NCBI GenBank assembly: GCA_028288725.1
Contig: JAQGIC010000008.1
Coordinates: 1 to 64,000 of the forward strand
Direction of reading: 5' to 3'
Source: Rhodospirillales bacterium
GTDB taxonomy: Bacteria > Pseudomonadota > Alphaproteobacteria > ATCC43930 > CGMCC-115725
Length of the DNA stretch: 64,000 nt
Shown here: positions 8,515 through 16,802 of the stretch, in pieces
Position numbering within the stretch: position 1 is the first letter of the stretch
Layout: the number at the start of each line of letters is the position of its first letter
Made by a program: the position numbers and the translations under genes
Notes under the pieces: model-generated
What the model was told of the DNA's origin: nothing
Databases searched by the model: none
Seen by the model: the letters and a program-made list of their open reading frames with translations, nothing else

Positions 8515-11500
8515 ACTTGAAGCTCCTGAAGCAGATCATGCGCGCGGTTGTGGCGCGGTTGCCAGCGCCCGGCCGCGATCATCGACGATAGGCGACGACC
8601 GACCGCCCGCGCGGCAGCGGGATTGCGGGTAATGAGGAAATTGCGCACGGCATCGTCGGCGACATAGGCGTCGTAAATCGCCTCGAAATGCTGCGGCGTC
8701 ACGACCGGGACCAGGCCCGCGAAGGCGGCCAGGTAATCCACCGTGGCGGCGATCTCGGCCGCCCCCTTATGGCCGTGGCGCATCACGCCGGCCAGCCATT
8801 TGGGATTGGCCGCCCGGCCGCGCACGACCCGCGCCATCTCCTCGGCCAAGGTCCGGATGCGCGGATGTTCCGGGTTGGCCGTATCGGCATGGAACATCGC
8901 CGGTGCCTGGCCGCGCAGCTTGGTGACGGTCGCCGCCAGCCCGCCCTCGAAGCCCCAATAGGCGTCGCTGTCGAGCAGGTCGTGCTCGCGATTGTCCTGG
9001 TTCTGCACCACCGCCTCGACCCCGGCCAGCCGTTCGGCGAAACGGTCGTGCAGGCCTGCGCCGGCGAGGCCGGCGCCATAGGCATAGCCGCCGGCGGCCA
9101 GATAGGCGTCGGTCGCGTCGATCTCGGCCAGCGCATCGGTCAGCAGCGCCTCGAGCCCGCTGCCGTAGCGGCCGGGTGCCGCGCCGAATACGCGCGCACC
9201 CGCTTGCAAGCGGGCCTGCTGGGGGGCCATGCCGACCGCCTCCAGGGCGGCGACCTCGCCCCGGACGCGCGCGGCGAGCGGGTTCAGATGATCGGGCTCG
9301 TCGAGCGCCGCGACCGCCCGGGCGGCCGCGTCGAACAGATCGACCTGGGCCGGAAACGCATCGCGGAAGAAACCCGAAATGCGCAAGGTCACGTCGACCC
9401 GGGGCCGGTCGAGGATCGACTGCGGCAGGATCTCGTAGCCCGTCACCCGGTTGGAGGCACCATCCCAGGTCGGACGCACGCCCATCAGCGCCAGCGCCTG
9501 GGCGATATCGTCGCCGCCGGTGCGCATGTTGGCGGTGCCCCAGGCGGTGATCGCCATGCGCCGGGGCCAGTCGCCCTCGTCCTGGCGATAGCGGTCGATC
9601 AGCAGGCCCGCCGCCCGCCAACCGAGCAGCCAGGCGGTCGGCGTCGGCACGGCCCGGCTGTCGAGCGCATGAAAATTGCGCCCCGTCGGCAGCACGTCGA
9701 GCCGCCCCCGGGTCGGCGCGCCCGATGGGCCGGACGGCACGAAACGGCCCGCGAGCCCTCGGAGCAGCCCGTCGAATTCATGAACGGCGCAGCCCTCGAC
9801 CGCGGGCCGCAGACGGGCGTCGATCCCATCGAGCACGGCGCGGGTCCGGGTCCAGGCGCCATCACACGCCCGGCTGCCGCCGACCAGGGCGCGGGCCAGG
9901 AACTCGATCCGCTCGACCGTATCGCCGGTGCTGCGCCAGGCGTCCGGTCCCTCCAGCGCCCCGGGCCTCGGCCCCGTCCAGGGTGCGGCGAGATCGGTGA
10001 TCAGCGGGTCGAAATCGAGCGCCAGATCCTGGGCCAGCGCGCGCGTCAGCGAGGCGTCGCCGCGCTGGCCCGTTCCGCGCGGCTGTCGCGTCAAGGCCAC
10101 CAGCAGGTCGGTCAATTGATCGCCGGTCGGCGCGGCGCCGAAGATATGCAGCCCGTCGCGGATCTGCATTTCCTTCAGCTCGCACAGGTGATTGTCGAGC
10201 TTGGCAAGGGCCTGGTCCGACGGCTCGCCGGGCGCGATGCCGCAGTCGCGATCGAGGCCGCTGCGCGCCGCCAGATCCAGGATCGCGCCCTGCAGCAGCG
10301 CCAGCCGCCGCGGATCGACACCGGCAGCCTCGTAATATTCATCGACCAGCCGTTCCAGCTCGGCCAGGGGTCCATAGGCCTCGGCCCGGGTCAGCGGCGG
10401 GGTCAGGTGATCGACGATCACCGCCTGGGCGCGGCGCTTGGCCTGGCTGCCCTCGCCCGGGTCGTTGACGATGAAGGGATAGAGATGCGGCACGGAGCCC
10501 AGCACGACCTCGGGCAGGCACGCCTCGGACAGGGCCACCGCCTTGCCCGGCAGCCATTCGAGCGTGCCGTGCTTGCCCAGATGGATGAGGACATGGGCGT
10601 CGAATGCGCGGCGCAGCCAGCCGTAGGCGGCCAGATAGGCATGGGGCGGCACCAGGGCCAGGTCATGATGCGCCTGGCGCGGATCGAGCCCGGGGCCGCG
10701 GCTCGGCTGGACCAGCACCGCGACATGGCCGACGCGCAGGATCTTCAGCCGGAACGCACCCTCCAGCACGTCCGGATCCTCGGCCGGCTCGCCCCAGCGT
10801 GCGCGCACGGCCTCTCGGACCGTGGCCGGCAGGGTCGCGAAGAAACCGAGATAGTCGGCAACCGGATAGAGTTCGGCCGAAGCCGCCAAGTCGCGCATCA
10901 ACCGGTCGCCGTCCTCGCGGGCATCCGTGACGTAACCCTCCTCGGCCAGCCGGCGGAGCATGCCGATCGCAGATGCCGGCGTGTCGAGCCCGACGCCGCA
11001 GCCGATCCGTCCGTCCTGTCCCGGATAGGAGGCGATGATCAGACCGACCCGCCGCCCGGCCGCAGCGGTCCGGCGCAGGCGGACCCAACCGGCCGCGACC
11101 CGTGCGACGAAGCCGACCCGGTCGGCGACCGGACGATGGCGCACCAGCGCGCTATCGACCAGCGGATCGAGCGCGCCGGCCGATTTGAACGAGATCGCCC
11201 GGGTGATGATGCGCCCGTCGATCTCGGGCAGGGCCACGTTCATCGCCAGATCGCGCGCCGGCAGTCCCGCCTTGCCGGCCGCCCAGGTCGCCTCGTCCTG
11301 GCCGGCGAGGATGACTTGCAGCACCGGGCAGTCGGCCGCGGCGAACGGGTTGGCCGCCCCGTCGCCGCCCTGGGCCGAGACCGCGAAGCCGGTCAGGTTG
11401 AGGATCACGTCGGGTGGCCGGCGCGCGAAACTCTGGGTGACGAGAGCGGCCGAGATCGGGTCCTTGAGGCTGGAGACATAGATTGGCATCGCGGCCAGAC

Positions 11501-12140
11501 CTTGGGCGTCGAGCGCTTCCACCAGCGCGTCGATCGGCGCCAGATCGCCGGCCTGCAGCAGCGCGCGATAGAACACGATCGGCACCAGCGGCCGGTCGTC
11601 CGTCTCGTTCGGCCGATAGAGCCCGGCGCGCGGCAGCGGCACGGGCCCGGCCGCCTCGACATCATGGCCGAGCAGGCCGGCGGCGTGATCCAGCAGCGCG
11701 CGCATATTGGCTGGGCCGCCTTCCAGGCAATAGCGCCACAGCCGATCGACCTGGCCCCGATCGAGGCTTGAGGCCGCGCACAGATCCGGGTCCGGCCGCT
11801 CGTCGCCCGGCAGGAAGGCGCAAGGGATGCCGCTGGCCGCGATCCGCTCGACGCCGTAGGACCAATATCCCAGGCCCCCGATCACGCGCACGATCACCAG
11901 CTTCGCCCGGGCGATCACCTCGTCCAGATAGAGATCCACCGTCATCGGGTGCGACAGCTGCAGCAGGCTGGCGACCCGCAGGCTCGGATAGGCATCCGGG
12001 CAGCCGGCGCGGGCGGCGGCCAGGGCGGCCAGCTCGGTATCCGCCGCCGACAGAAACACGATGTCGCCCGGCGACTGGACGAGCCGGACGGCTTGGTCGG
12101 CCGTCGGGGCCTGCCCGGGGGTCGCCTTGAGGAGATGCAT
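8511..12140 (-). CDS. cobN: aerobic cobaltochelatase, large subunit CobN
   Basis: CobN is the hydrogenobyrinate a,c-diamide-binding subunit of the ATP-dependent CobNST cobalt chelatase. The 1209 aa length is close to the family norm. Recognisable segments include VRVIGGLGYW (about residue 85), VLIHLGKHGTLEWLPGK (mid-protein), the long TMRTGGDDIAQALALMG-type region and the C-terminal HGHKGAAEIAATVDY. It overlaps the cobW stop by one base and cobO by four. cobS and cobT are not in this window. The 1027 aa ORF on the opposite strand is a GC-rich shadow. Confidence 0.96.
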   Translation of the reverse strand: MHLLKATPGQAPTADQAVRLVQSPGDIVFLSAADTELAALAAARAGCPDAYPSLRVASLLQLSHPMTVDLYLDEVIARAKLVIVRVIGGLGYWSYGVERIAASGIPCAFLPGDERPDPDLCAASSLDRGQVDRLWRYCLEGGPANMRALLDHAAGLLGHDVEAAGPVPLPRAGLYRPNETDDRPLVPIVFYRALLQAGDLAPIDALVEALDAQGLAAMPIYVSSLKDPISAALVTQSFARRPPDVILNLTGFAVSAQGGDGAANPFAAADCPVLQVILAGQDEATWAAGKAGLPARDLAMNVALPEIDGRIITRAISFKSAGALDPLVDSALVRHRPVADRVGFVARVAAGWVRLRRTAAAGRRVGLIIASYPGQDGRIGCGVGLDTPASAIGMLRRLAEEGYVTDAREDGDRLMRDLAASAELYPVADYLGFFATLPATVREAVRARWGEPAEDPDVLEGAFRLKILRVGHVAVLVQPSRGPGLDPRQAHHDLALVPPHAYLAAYGWLRRAFDAHVLIHLGKHGTLEWLPGKAVALSEACLPEVVLGSVPHLYPFIVNDPGEGSQAKRRAQAVIVDHLTPPLTRAEAYGPLAELERLVDEYYEAAGVDPRRLALLQGAILDLAARSGLDRDCGIAPGEPSDQALAKLDNHLCELKEMQIRDGLHIFGAAPTGDQLTDLLVALTRQPRGTGQRGDASLTRALAQDLALDFDPLITDLAAPWTGPRPGALEGPDAWRSTGDTVERIEFLARALVGGSRACDGAWTRTRAVLDGIDARLRPAVEGCAVHEFDGLLRGLAGRFVPSGPSGAPTRGRLDVLPTGRNFHALDSRAVPTPTAWLLGWRAAGLLIDRYRQDEGDWPRRMAITAWGTANMRTGGDDIAQALALMGVRPTWDGASNRVTGYEILPQSILDRPRVDVTLRISGFFRDAFPAQVDLFDAAARAVAALDEPDHLNPLAARVRGEVAALEAVGMAPQQARLQAGARVFGAAPGRYGSGLEALLTDALAEIDATDAYLAAGGYAYGAGLAGAGLHDRFAERLAGVEAVVQNQDNREHDLLDSDAYWGFEGGLAATVTKLRGQAPAMFHADTANPEHPRIRTLAEEMARVVRGRAANPKWLAGVMRHGHKGAAEIAATVDYLAAFAGLVPVVTPQHFEAIYDAYVADDAVRNFLITRNPAAARAVGRRLSSMIAAGRWQPRHNRAHDLLQELQV

Positions 12141-13174
12141 CAGCCGGCGAGCTCGGCCCGGATCGCGGCCTGATCCAGCCCCTTGAGCCCGATCACGACC
12201 AGCCGGCCGACCATCGCCTCGCCCGGCGCCCAGGCCCGGTCGAAATAATGCCCGAACCGCGCGCCGACACCCTGCACCACCAGCCGCATCGGCTTGCCCG
12301 CGATCGCGGCGAAACCCTTGATGCGCAGGATGTCGTGACGGCCGGCGACCGACTTCAGCCGATCGACCAGCAGGGCCGGCGAGACCGCTTGCGGGATTTC
12401 CAGCCAGAAGCTGTCGAAATCATCGTGATCATGCTCGCCCGCGCCGTCATGGACCGACTTGCGGCCGGCGACATCGTCCTCGGCCGCGGCACCCAGGCCC
12501 AAGAGGACCGCGGCCGGCAATTCGCCGAAGCTCGCCCTCACCGTCTTGACCCCGGGCCGGGTGAATTGGTCGAGCTGGCGCTGCGCCGCTTCGATCCGGC
12601 CGGCATCCAGCAGATCGGTCTTGGTCAGTACGACCAGATCGGCGCAGGCGAGTTGATCGTGGAACAGCTCTTCCAGCGGCGCGTCATGGTCGAAATTCGG
12701 ATCGGCCGCGCGTTGCGCCGCGAGCAATGCCGGATCGGTCGCGAACCGGCCGGCGGACGTGGCTTCCGCGTCGATCACGGCGACGACGCCGTCGACCGTG
12801 ACCCGCGTGCGGATCGAGGGCCAGTCGAACGCCTGTACCAGCGGCTTCGGCAGCGCCAGGCCCGAGGTCTCGATGATGATGTGATCGGGCAGCTGGGCAC
12901 GGCCGAGCAGCGCCTCCATGGTCGGCAGGAAATCGTCGGCGACGGTGCAGCAGATGCAGCCGTTCGCCAGCTCGACGATGTCCTCCTCGCGGCAGGTATC
13001 GGACGCGCACCCTTTCAGCAGATCGCCGTCGAAGCCCAATTCGCCGAATTCATTGACGATCAGCGCCAGGCGCCGGCCGCCGGCATTGGCGATCAGATGG
13101 CGGATCAATGTGGTTTTTCCGGCACCGAGAAAGCCGGTGACGATGGTCGCGGGAATCTTCTTGATCTGGCTCAC
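12140..13174 (-). CDS. cobW: CobW family G3E GTPase (putative cobalt chaperone)
   Basis: CobW is a COG0523 G3E GTPase thought to deliver cobalt to the chelatase. The protein has the P-loop GFLGAGKTTL at its N-terminus, the metal-binding GCICCTV (CxCC) motif, an ETSGLALPKPL switch and the guanine-specificity motif TKTD. A small C-terminal CobW_C domain follows. I prefer the GTG start (344 aa), which has GGAG ten bases upstream and directly precedes SQIKKIPATIV. The ORF-track ATG at 13210 adds 12 unconserved residues. It is the first gene of the leftward operon, about 110 bases after a cobalamin riboswitch. Confidence 0.93.
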   Translation of the reverse strand: MSQIKKIPATIVTGFLGAGKTTLIRHLIANAGGRRLALIVNEFGELGFDGDLLKGCASDTCREEDIVELANGCICCTVADDFLPTMEALLGRAQLPDHIIIETSGLALPKPLVQAFDWPSIRTRVTVDGVVAVIDAEATSAGRFATDPALLAAQRAADPNFDHDAPLEELFHDQLACADLVVLTKTDLLDAGRIEAAQRQLDQFTRPGVKTVRASFGELPAAVLLGLGAAAEDDVAGRKSVHDGAGEHDHDDFDSFWLEIPQAVSPALLVDRLKSVAGRHDILRIKGFAAIAGKPMRLVVQGVGARFGHYFDRAWAPGEAMVGRLVVIGLKGLDQAAIRAELAG

Positions 13175-13284
13175 GCTCGTCGAACTCCACCCGTTCGCCA
13201 TCGCGTGCAAGGCCGGTCCCGGAGAGTTCGTCCGAAACCATCCCGCCGGTGCACCCCGCCCGTCGTTGCCGCTTTGGCGCGTTT

Positions 13285-13437
13285 CGACGGCAGGTCTCCT
13301 GGCTCGCGGGTCGGCGCCATCGCATCCGCCTTCCCGGGAAATCCCAGTGGCGCTTCGGATGCGGGCTCGTCGCTTACAGTTGCGGGGGCAGCCGCGGTTT
13401 TACGCGTTCCCTTTTGATCCCCCGAGGGGGAACCGTC
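13285..13437 (-). promoter_or_regulatory. cobalamin (adenosylcobalamin) riboswitch
   Basis: Read on the minus strand, the leader of cobW contains in order GGTTCCCC...AAAAGGGAA, the invariant core CCCCCGCAACTGTAAGC, a GCCACTGG segment, a GGGAAGGC pairing arm and the B12 box GAGCCAGGAGACCTGCC. Order and spacing match the proteobacterial cobalamin riboswitch, with the B12 box at about 13289-13312. Binding of the cofactor would be expected to shut down cobW-cobN-cobO-cobL-cobE-cobM as end-product feedback. Boundaries are approximate. Confidence 0.95.
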
Positions 13438-13577
13438 GAACCGACATTCTAGGCGACCTCGCCGCCCGGCGAAAGGGGGGCCGGACCGGGGGCCGACCGG
13501 AGAACGGTTGCGCGCGGAACCGGCGGGCGGCAAGGTGCCGGGCAACGAGGGCCGAGATGCCCCCTTAGGAGACGCTT

Positions 13578-14555
13578 ATGAGCCTGCCCGCCATCCTCAG
13601 CGATCGTCTGCGACTGCCCGTCATCGCCTCGCCGCTGTTCATCATCTCGTGTCCCGATCTGGTGATCGCGCAATGCAAGGCCGGTGTGATCGGCAGCTTT
13701 CCGGCGCTGAACGCGCGCCCGGCCGAGGTGCTCGAAGAATGGCTGCAGCGCATCACCAGCGAACTGGCGGCCTATGATGCGGCCCACCCGGATCGCCCGT
13801 CGGCGCCGTTCGCGGTCAACCAGATCGTCCATAAATCGAATGACCGGCTGGAGCATGACCTGGCGCTCTGCGTCAAATATCGCGTGCCGATCGTCATCAC
13901 CTCGCTGGGCGCGCGCGCGGACCTGAATGCCGCGATCCATTCCTATGGCGGCATCGTGCTCCATGACGTGATCAACGACAAATTCGCCCGCAAGGCGATC
14001 GAGAAGGGCGCGGACGGCCTGATCGCGGTCGCGTCGGGGGCGGGCGGCCATGCCGGCGTGCTGTCGCCCTTCGCGCTCATCCAGGAGATCCGCGAATGGT
14101 TCGACGGGCCGCTCGTGCTGTCGGGGGCCATCGCCACCGGCAGTGCCGTGCTGGCGGCCCAGGCGATGGGAGCGGATCTCGGCTATATCGGTTCCGCCTT
14201 CATCGCGACCAAGGAAGCGAACGCGGCCGAGGCCTATAAGCAGGCGATCGTCGACGGGCGCGCCGACGATATCGTCTATACCAATCTGTTCACCGGCGTG
14301 CACGGCAACTACCTGAGGGCCTCGATCGTCCAGGCCGGGCTCGATCCGGAGCATTTGCCGGAATCCGATCCGTCCAAGATGAATTTCGGCACCGGCGGGA
14401 GCAAGTCGAAGGCCTGGCGCGACATCTGGGGTTCGGGCCAGGGCATCGGCGCGGTCAAGGCCGTGGTCGGCACCGGCGAGCTGGTCGAGCGCCTGAAACA
14501 GGAATATGCCGCGGCCCGGGCGCGTCTTCTGCCCGCGCGCCTTGCGGCCGAATAG
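13578..14555 (+). CDS. NAD(P)H-dependent flavin oxidoreductase / nitronate monooxygenase family
   Basis: A 325 aa TIM-barrel FMN protein of the 2-nitropropane dioxygenase group. The segments RLPVIASPLFIIS, IGSFPALNARP, ASGAGGHAG (phosphate/FMN binding, near residue 155) and ADLGYIGSAFIAT define the family. The ATG follows a good AGGAGA ribosome binding site. The true substrate of such proteins is usually unknown; nitronates are one possibility. It faces away from the cob operon across the riboswitch leader and is not obviously part of cobalamin synthesis. An EF-hand lipoprotein follows at short distance. Confidence 0.88.
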   Translation: MSLPAILSDRLRLPVIASPLFIISCPDLVIAQCKAGVIGSFPALNARPAEVLEEWLQRITSELAAYDAAHPDRPSAPFAVNQIVHKSNDRLEHDLALCVKYRVPIVITSLGARADLNAAIHSYGGIVLHDVINDKFARKAIEKGADGLIAVASGAGGHAGVLSPFALIQEIREWFDGPLVLSGAIATGSAVLAAQAMGADLGYIGSAFIATKEANAAEAYKQAIVDGRADDIVYTNLFTGVHGNYLRASIVQAGLDPEHLPESDPSKMNFGTGGSKSKAWRDIWGSGQGIGAVKAVVGTGELVERLKQEYAAARARLLPARLAAE

Positions 14556-14574
14556 CAACAGAAAGACCCCGATT

Positions 14575-15264
14575 TTGACCAGGATCCACCGCTCCTTCGC
14601 AGCACTCGCCCTCGTGCTGGCGCTTGCCGCCTGCAACGGCGACGACGGACACAAGCCGTTTACCATCGCGGTGACCACACCCAACGGCGAACCGCTGCCG
14701 ACCCCGCCGCTGCAGGGCTTCGATTCGCCCGGCTGCCCGGCCATTCTCGGGACCTGGTTCGAACGCATCGACACCAACCACGACGGCGTGGTCGATCGGG
14801 CCGAGTTCATCACCGATGCCGAGGCCCAGTTCGCCCGGATGGATCTGAACCATGACGGCATCATCACGCCGGGGACGCTTGCGCAATATCGCGCCGGCTT
14901 TGTCGGTCACGCGCAGCCCGATCTCAGAAACAGGACGGGGGGCAGCGATGAAGGCACGACCTTGCCCAGGCAGATCGCCGATGCCAGTTCGAGCGCCGGG
15001 GGATCGAACCCGCTTTACGGCAAGAAGCCCCGTGGCCTGACCGACCTGCAGCAAGGCGGCGGCAACGATCCCCGGGTCGAACCGGATCCCGTGATGTCGG
15101 CCGACACCAGCCTGCGTTTCCAGGTCACCAGGAAAGAATTCATGGACCAGGCGGCCCGTCGCTTCGCCCGGTTGGACATGGATCACAACGGCCGCGTTAC
15201 CAAGGCGGAAGCGATGTATTGGTGCCTGAAGCCGGTCCGCTGGCCCGATCAGACGCCGCAATAG
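14575..15264 (+). CDS. EF-hand calcium-binding lipoprotein
   Basis: The protein of about 229 aa has a hydrophobic signal segment ending in a lipobox (LALAAC), so it is predicted to be lipidated in the envelope. It has three EF-hand loops: DTNHDGVVDRAE (canonical), DLNHDGIITPG (degenerate) and, near the C-terminus, DMDHNGRVTKAE. Between them lies a long polar, Gly/Pro-rich linker. The start is uncertain. An in-frame TTG right before TRIHRSF best fits a lipoprotein signal, while the upstream ATG in the track would begin inside the preceding gene. Function beyond calcium binding is unknown. Confidence 0.75.
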   Translation: MTRIHRSFAALALVLALAACNGDDGHKPFTIAVTTPNGEPLPTPPLQGFDSPGCPAILGTWFERIDTNHDGVVDRAEFITDAEAQFARMDLNHDGIITPGTLAQYRAGFVGHAQPDLRNRTGGSDEGTTLPRQIADASSSAGGSNPLYGKKPRGLTDLQQGGGNDPRVEPDPVMSADTSLRFQVTRKEFMDQAARRFARLDMDHNGRVTKAEAMYWCLKPVRWPDQTPQ

Positions 15265-15287
15265 CCGTTCAGGCGCGGTAGCGCCTG

Positions 15288-16622
15288 TTAATAGTGGAAT
15301 TCGGCGACCACGACCTGTCCGTCGGCGAGCGGGGCCGTCCGCACCGTCAGCTGCTCGCCGTTCAAACTGACCGGGACCGAACGGGCGGGGCCGGCATCGT
15401 AGGTTTTGGAGACCGCGTCGACCGCCGGCACGCCGCTCGGGACACCGTCCGGCACCGCCCCGTCGATTGCATAGTGGTCGCGGCCTTGGGCGATATAGCC
15501 GCGCGGCCGCGACAGGATCACCAGGCTACCCGCCTTGGCATCGGCCGGCGCGACCGGCGCCAGTCTTAGCTGCAGGTACCGCAGTGATCGGGGAAACGGC
15601 GTGCGGTAGATATGCCGCGTCGGATAGCCTGCGGCGGCCACGACGAATTCATAATACGCGGTCGAACTGCCGGTGAACGGTCCCCAGCGGCCGTCGGTCT
15701 CGGTCACATGGCGGTAGGCGGCATCGCCCAGGCGGAGGCCGGTCTTGGGATCGACCTCGTAGAGTTCGACCGTGGCGCCGGCGAGCGGCAGATTGGTAAA
15801 CTCGCCATTCTCATAACCGCTGACCATGCCGTCCAGCACCGGATGATCGATCGGCGTCGGATCGAGCGTCGCGGGCTCGTGCCCGGTCACCGCCCGGTAG
15901 ATCTCGCGGAAGGCCTGGCGATGGAATGCGACCTCGCGGTGATCCAGGCCGGGCAACTCGATATTCTCGGCCCCGTCCAGCGCCGGCCCCATATGGTCGA
16001 CGAATGTCGGGAGATAGGGGAACCCGACGAATTCTCCGGTCCATTGGGCGAACTTGTCGTAGCGGTCGCTGCGCAGCGTGACGAAGCGGACGCCGGGGTC
16101 CGTCTCCCGCGGCTTGTTCAGCCCGGTCAGAAACGGGCCGTCGCCGTTGAATTCGGACGCCAGCTTGAACGGCAGCGCGAACACCCCGTGATTGGGCACG
16201 CCGGCCAGAATGGCGAGCGAGACCGTGGCCGTCCCGCCGCCGTTGCGAAGGTAGTTGCGGACCGGATAGCCGCCGCGCGACGAAGCGACCAGCACCAGCT
16301 TGTCGCGGCCGGCCGCGGCCAGCACCCGATCGACCGCGCGTTTCAGCTCGGCCATCTCGTCTGCCGTGCTGCTGCGATTGGCCTGCGGCACGTCATCGGC
16401 GGATCGTGCCGCCGGATGCGGGAAATCGATCGCCGACAACAGGGCCGGATCATAGCCGTTGCTCTCGAACCGCCAGAGGTCGGTTTCCCAGAGGGCGGCA
16501 CTGTCGCCGTTGCCGTGCACGAACAGAATCGGCGCATCCGCTACCGCCGCTGCCGCTACCGGCGATGTGGCGAGCAGGATCGCGAGTGCCCAGAACCCGT
16601 GTTTAAGCGCGCTTCTCATCAT
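15288..16622 (-). CDS. secreted alpha/beta-hydrolase with C-terminal accessory domain
   Basis: The 444 aa protein has a cleavable signal peptide (ending near AAAAVADA). An alpha/beta-hydrolase domain follows, with the oxyanion segment LFVHGNGDSA and a nucleophile-elbow-like SSRGGYP at about residue 117; a late HREVAFH could hold the catalytic His. The C-terminal 170 residues (after about 270) look like a beta-rich carboxypeptidase-regulatory-like or PHB-depolymerase-type accessory domain (TGLRLGDAAYRHVTETDGRWG). The substrate is unknown; esters or polyesters are plausible. It lies 180 bases after the nucleoside hydrolase on the same strand. Confidence 0.7.
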   Translation of the reverse strand: MMRSALKHGFWALAILLATSPVAAAAVADAPILFVHGNGDSAALWETDLWRFESNGYDPALLSAIDFPHPAARSADDVPQANRSSTADEMAELKRAVDRVLAAAGRDKLVLVASSRGGYPVRNYLRNGGGTATVSLAILAGVPNHGVFALPFKLASEFNGDGPFLTGLNKPRETDPGVRFVTLRSDRYDKFAQWTGEFVGFPYLPTFVDHMGPALDGAENIELPGLDHREVAFHRQAFREIYRAVTGHEPATLDPTPIDHPVLDGMVSGYENGEFTNLPLAGATVELYEVDPKTGLRLGDAAYRHVTETDGRWGPFTGSSTAYYEFVVAAAGYPTRHIYRTPFPRSLRYLQLRLAPVAPADAKAGSLVILSRPRGYIAQGRDHYAIDGAVPDGVPSGVPAVDAVSKTYDAGPARSVPVSLNGEQLTVRTAPLADGQVVVAEFHY

Positions 16623-16681
16623 TGCCCCTTCCGCCCGATGGCGGCGCCATCATCGGGCAGGTTCCGGCTGGAGGCTAGTAG

Positions 16682-16801
16682 GCGTTCTTCGGTCGCATCG
16701 AGGGCCGGCTGTTCAACGGCCGGGCCGGGCTGGTCTTCTTCGTCCTGCAGTGCTTCTGGTTCACCTTCCTGATCCACGCCAAGCTGTGGGAACGGCGACA
16801 G
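16682..16801 (+). pseudogene. 3' remnant of a membrane-anchored family 2 glycosyltransferase-like gene
   Basis: In the gap between the two secreted hydrolases, one plus-strand frame reads AFFGRIEGRLFNGRAGL followed by a hydrophobic stretch and the end HAKLWERRQ. This resembles the C-terminal tail of LPS-core type glycosyltransferases, which end in a membrane helix and a (Y/A)KLWE segment. A stop immediately precedes it and no upstream homologous sequence is present, so it is a fragment at best. The match is from memory of the family and is short. Confidence 0.35.
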
Positions 16802-16802
16802 C

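Noticed and set aside
8688-11771. 1027 aa plus-strand ORF opposite cobN
   Set aside because: It mirrors cobN codon for codon, has a low-complexity Arg/Gln/Gly-rich translation without domains, and is a normal GC-rich shadow.
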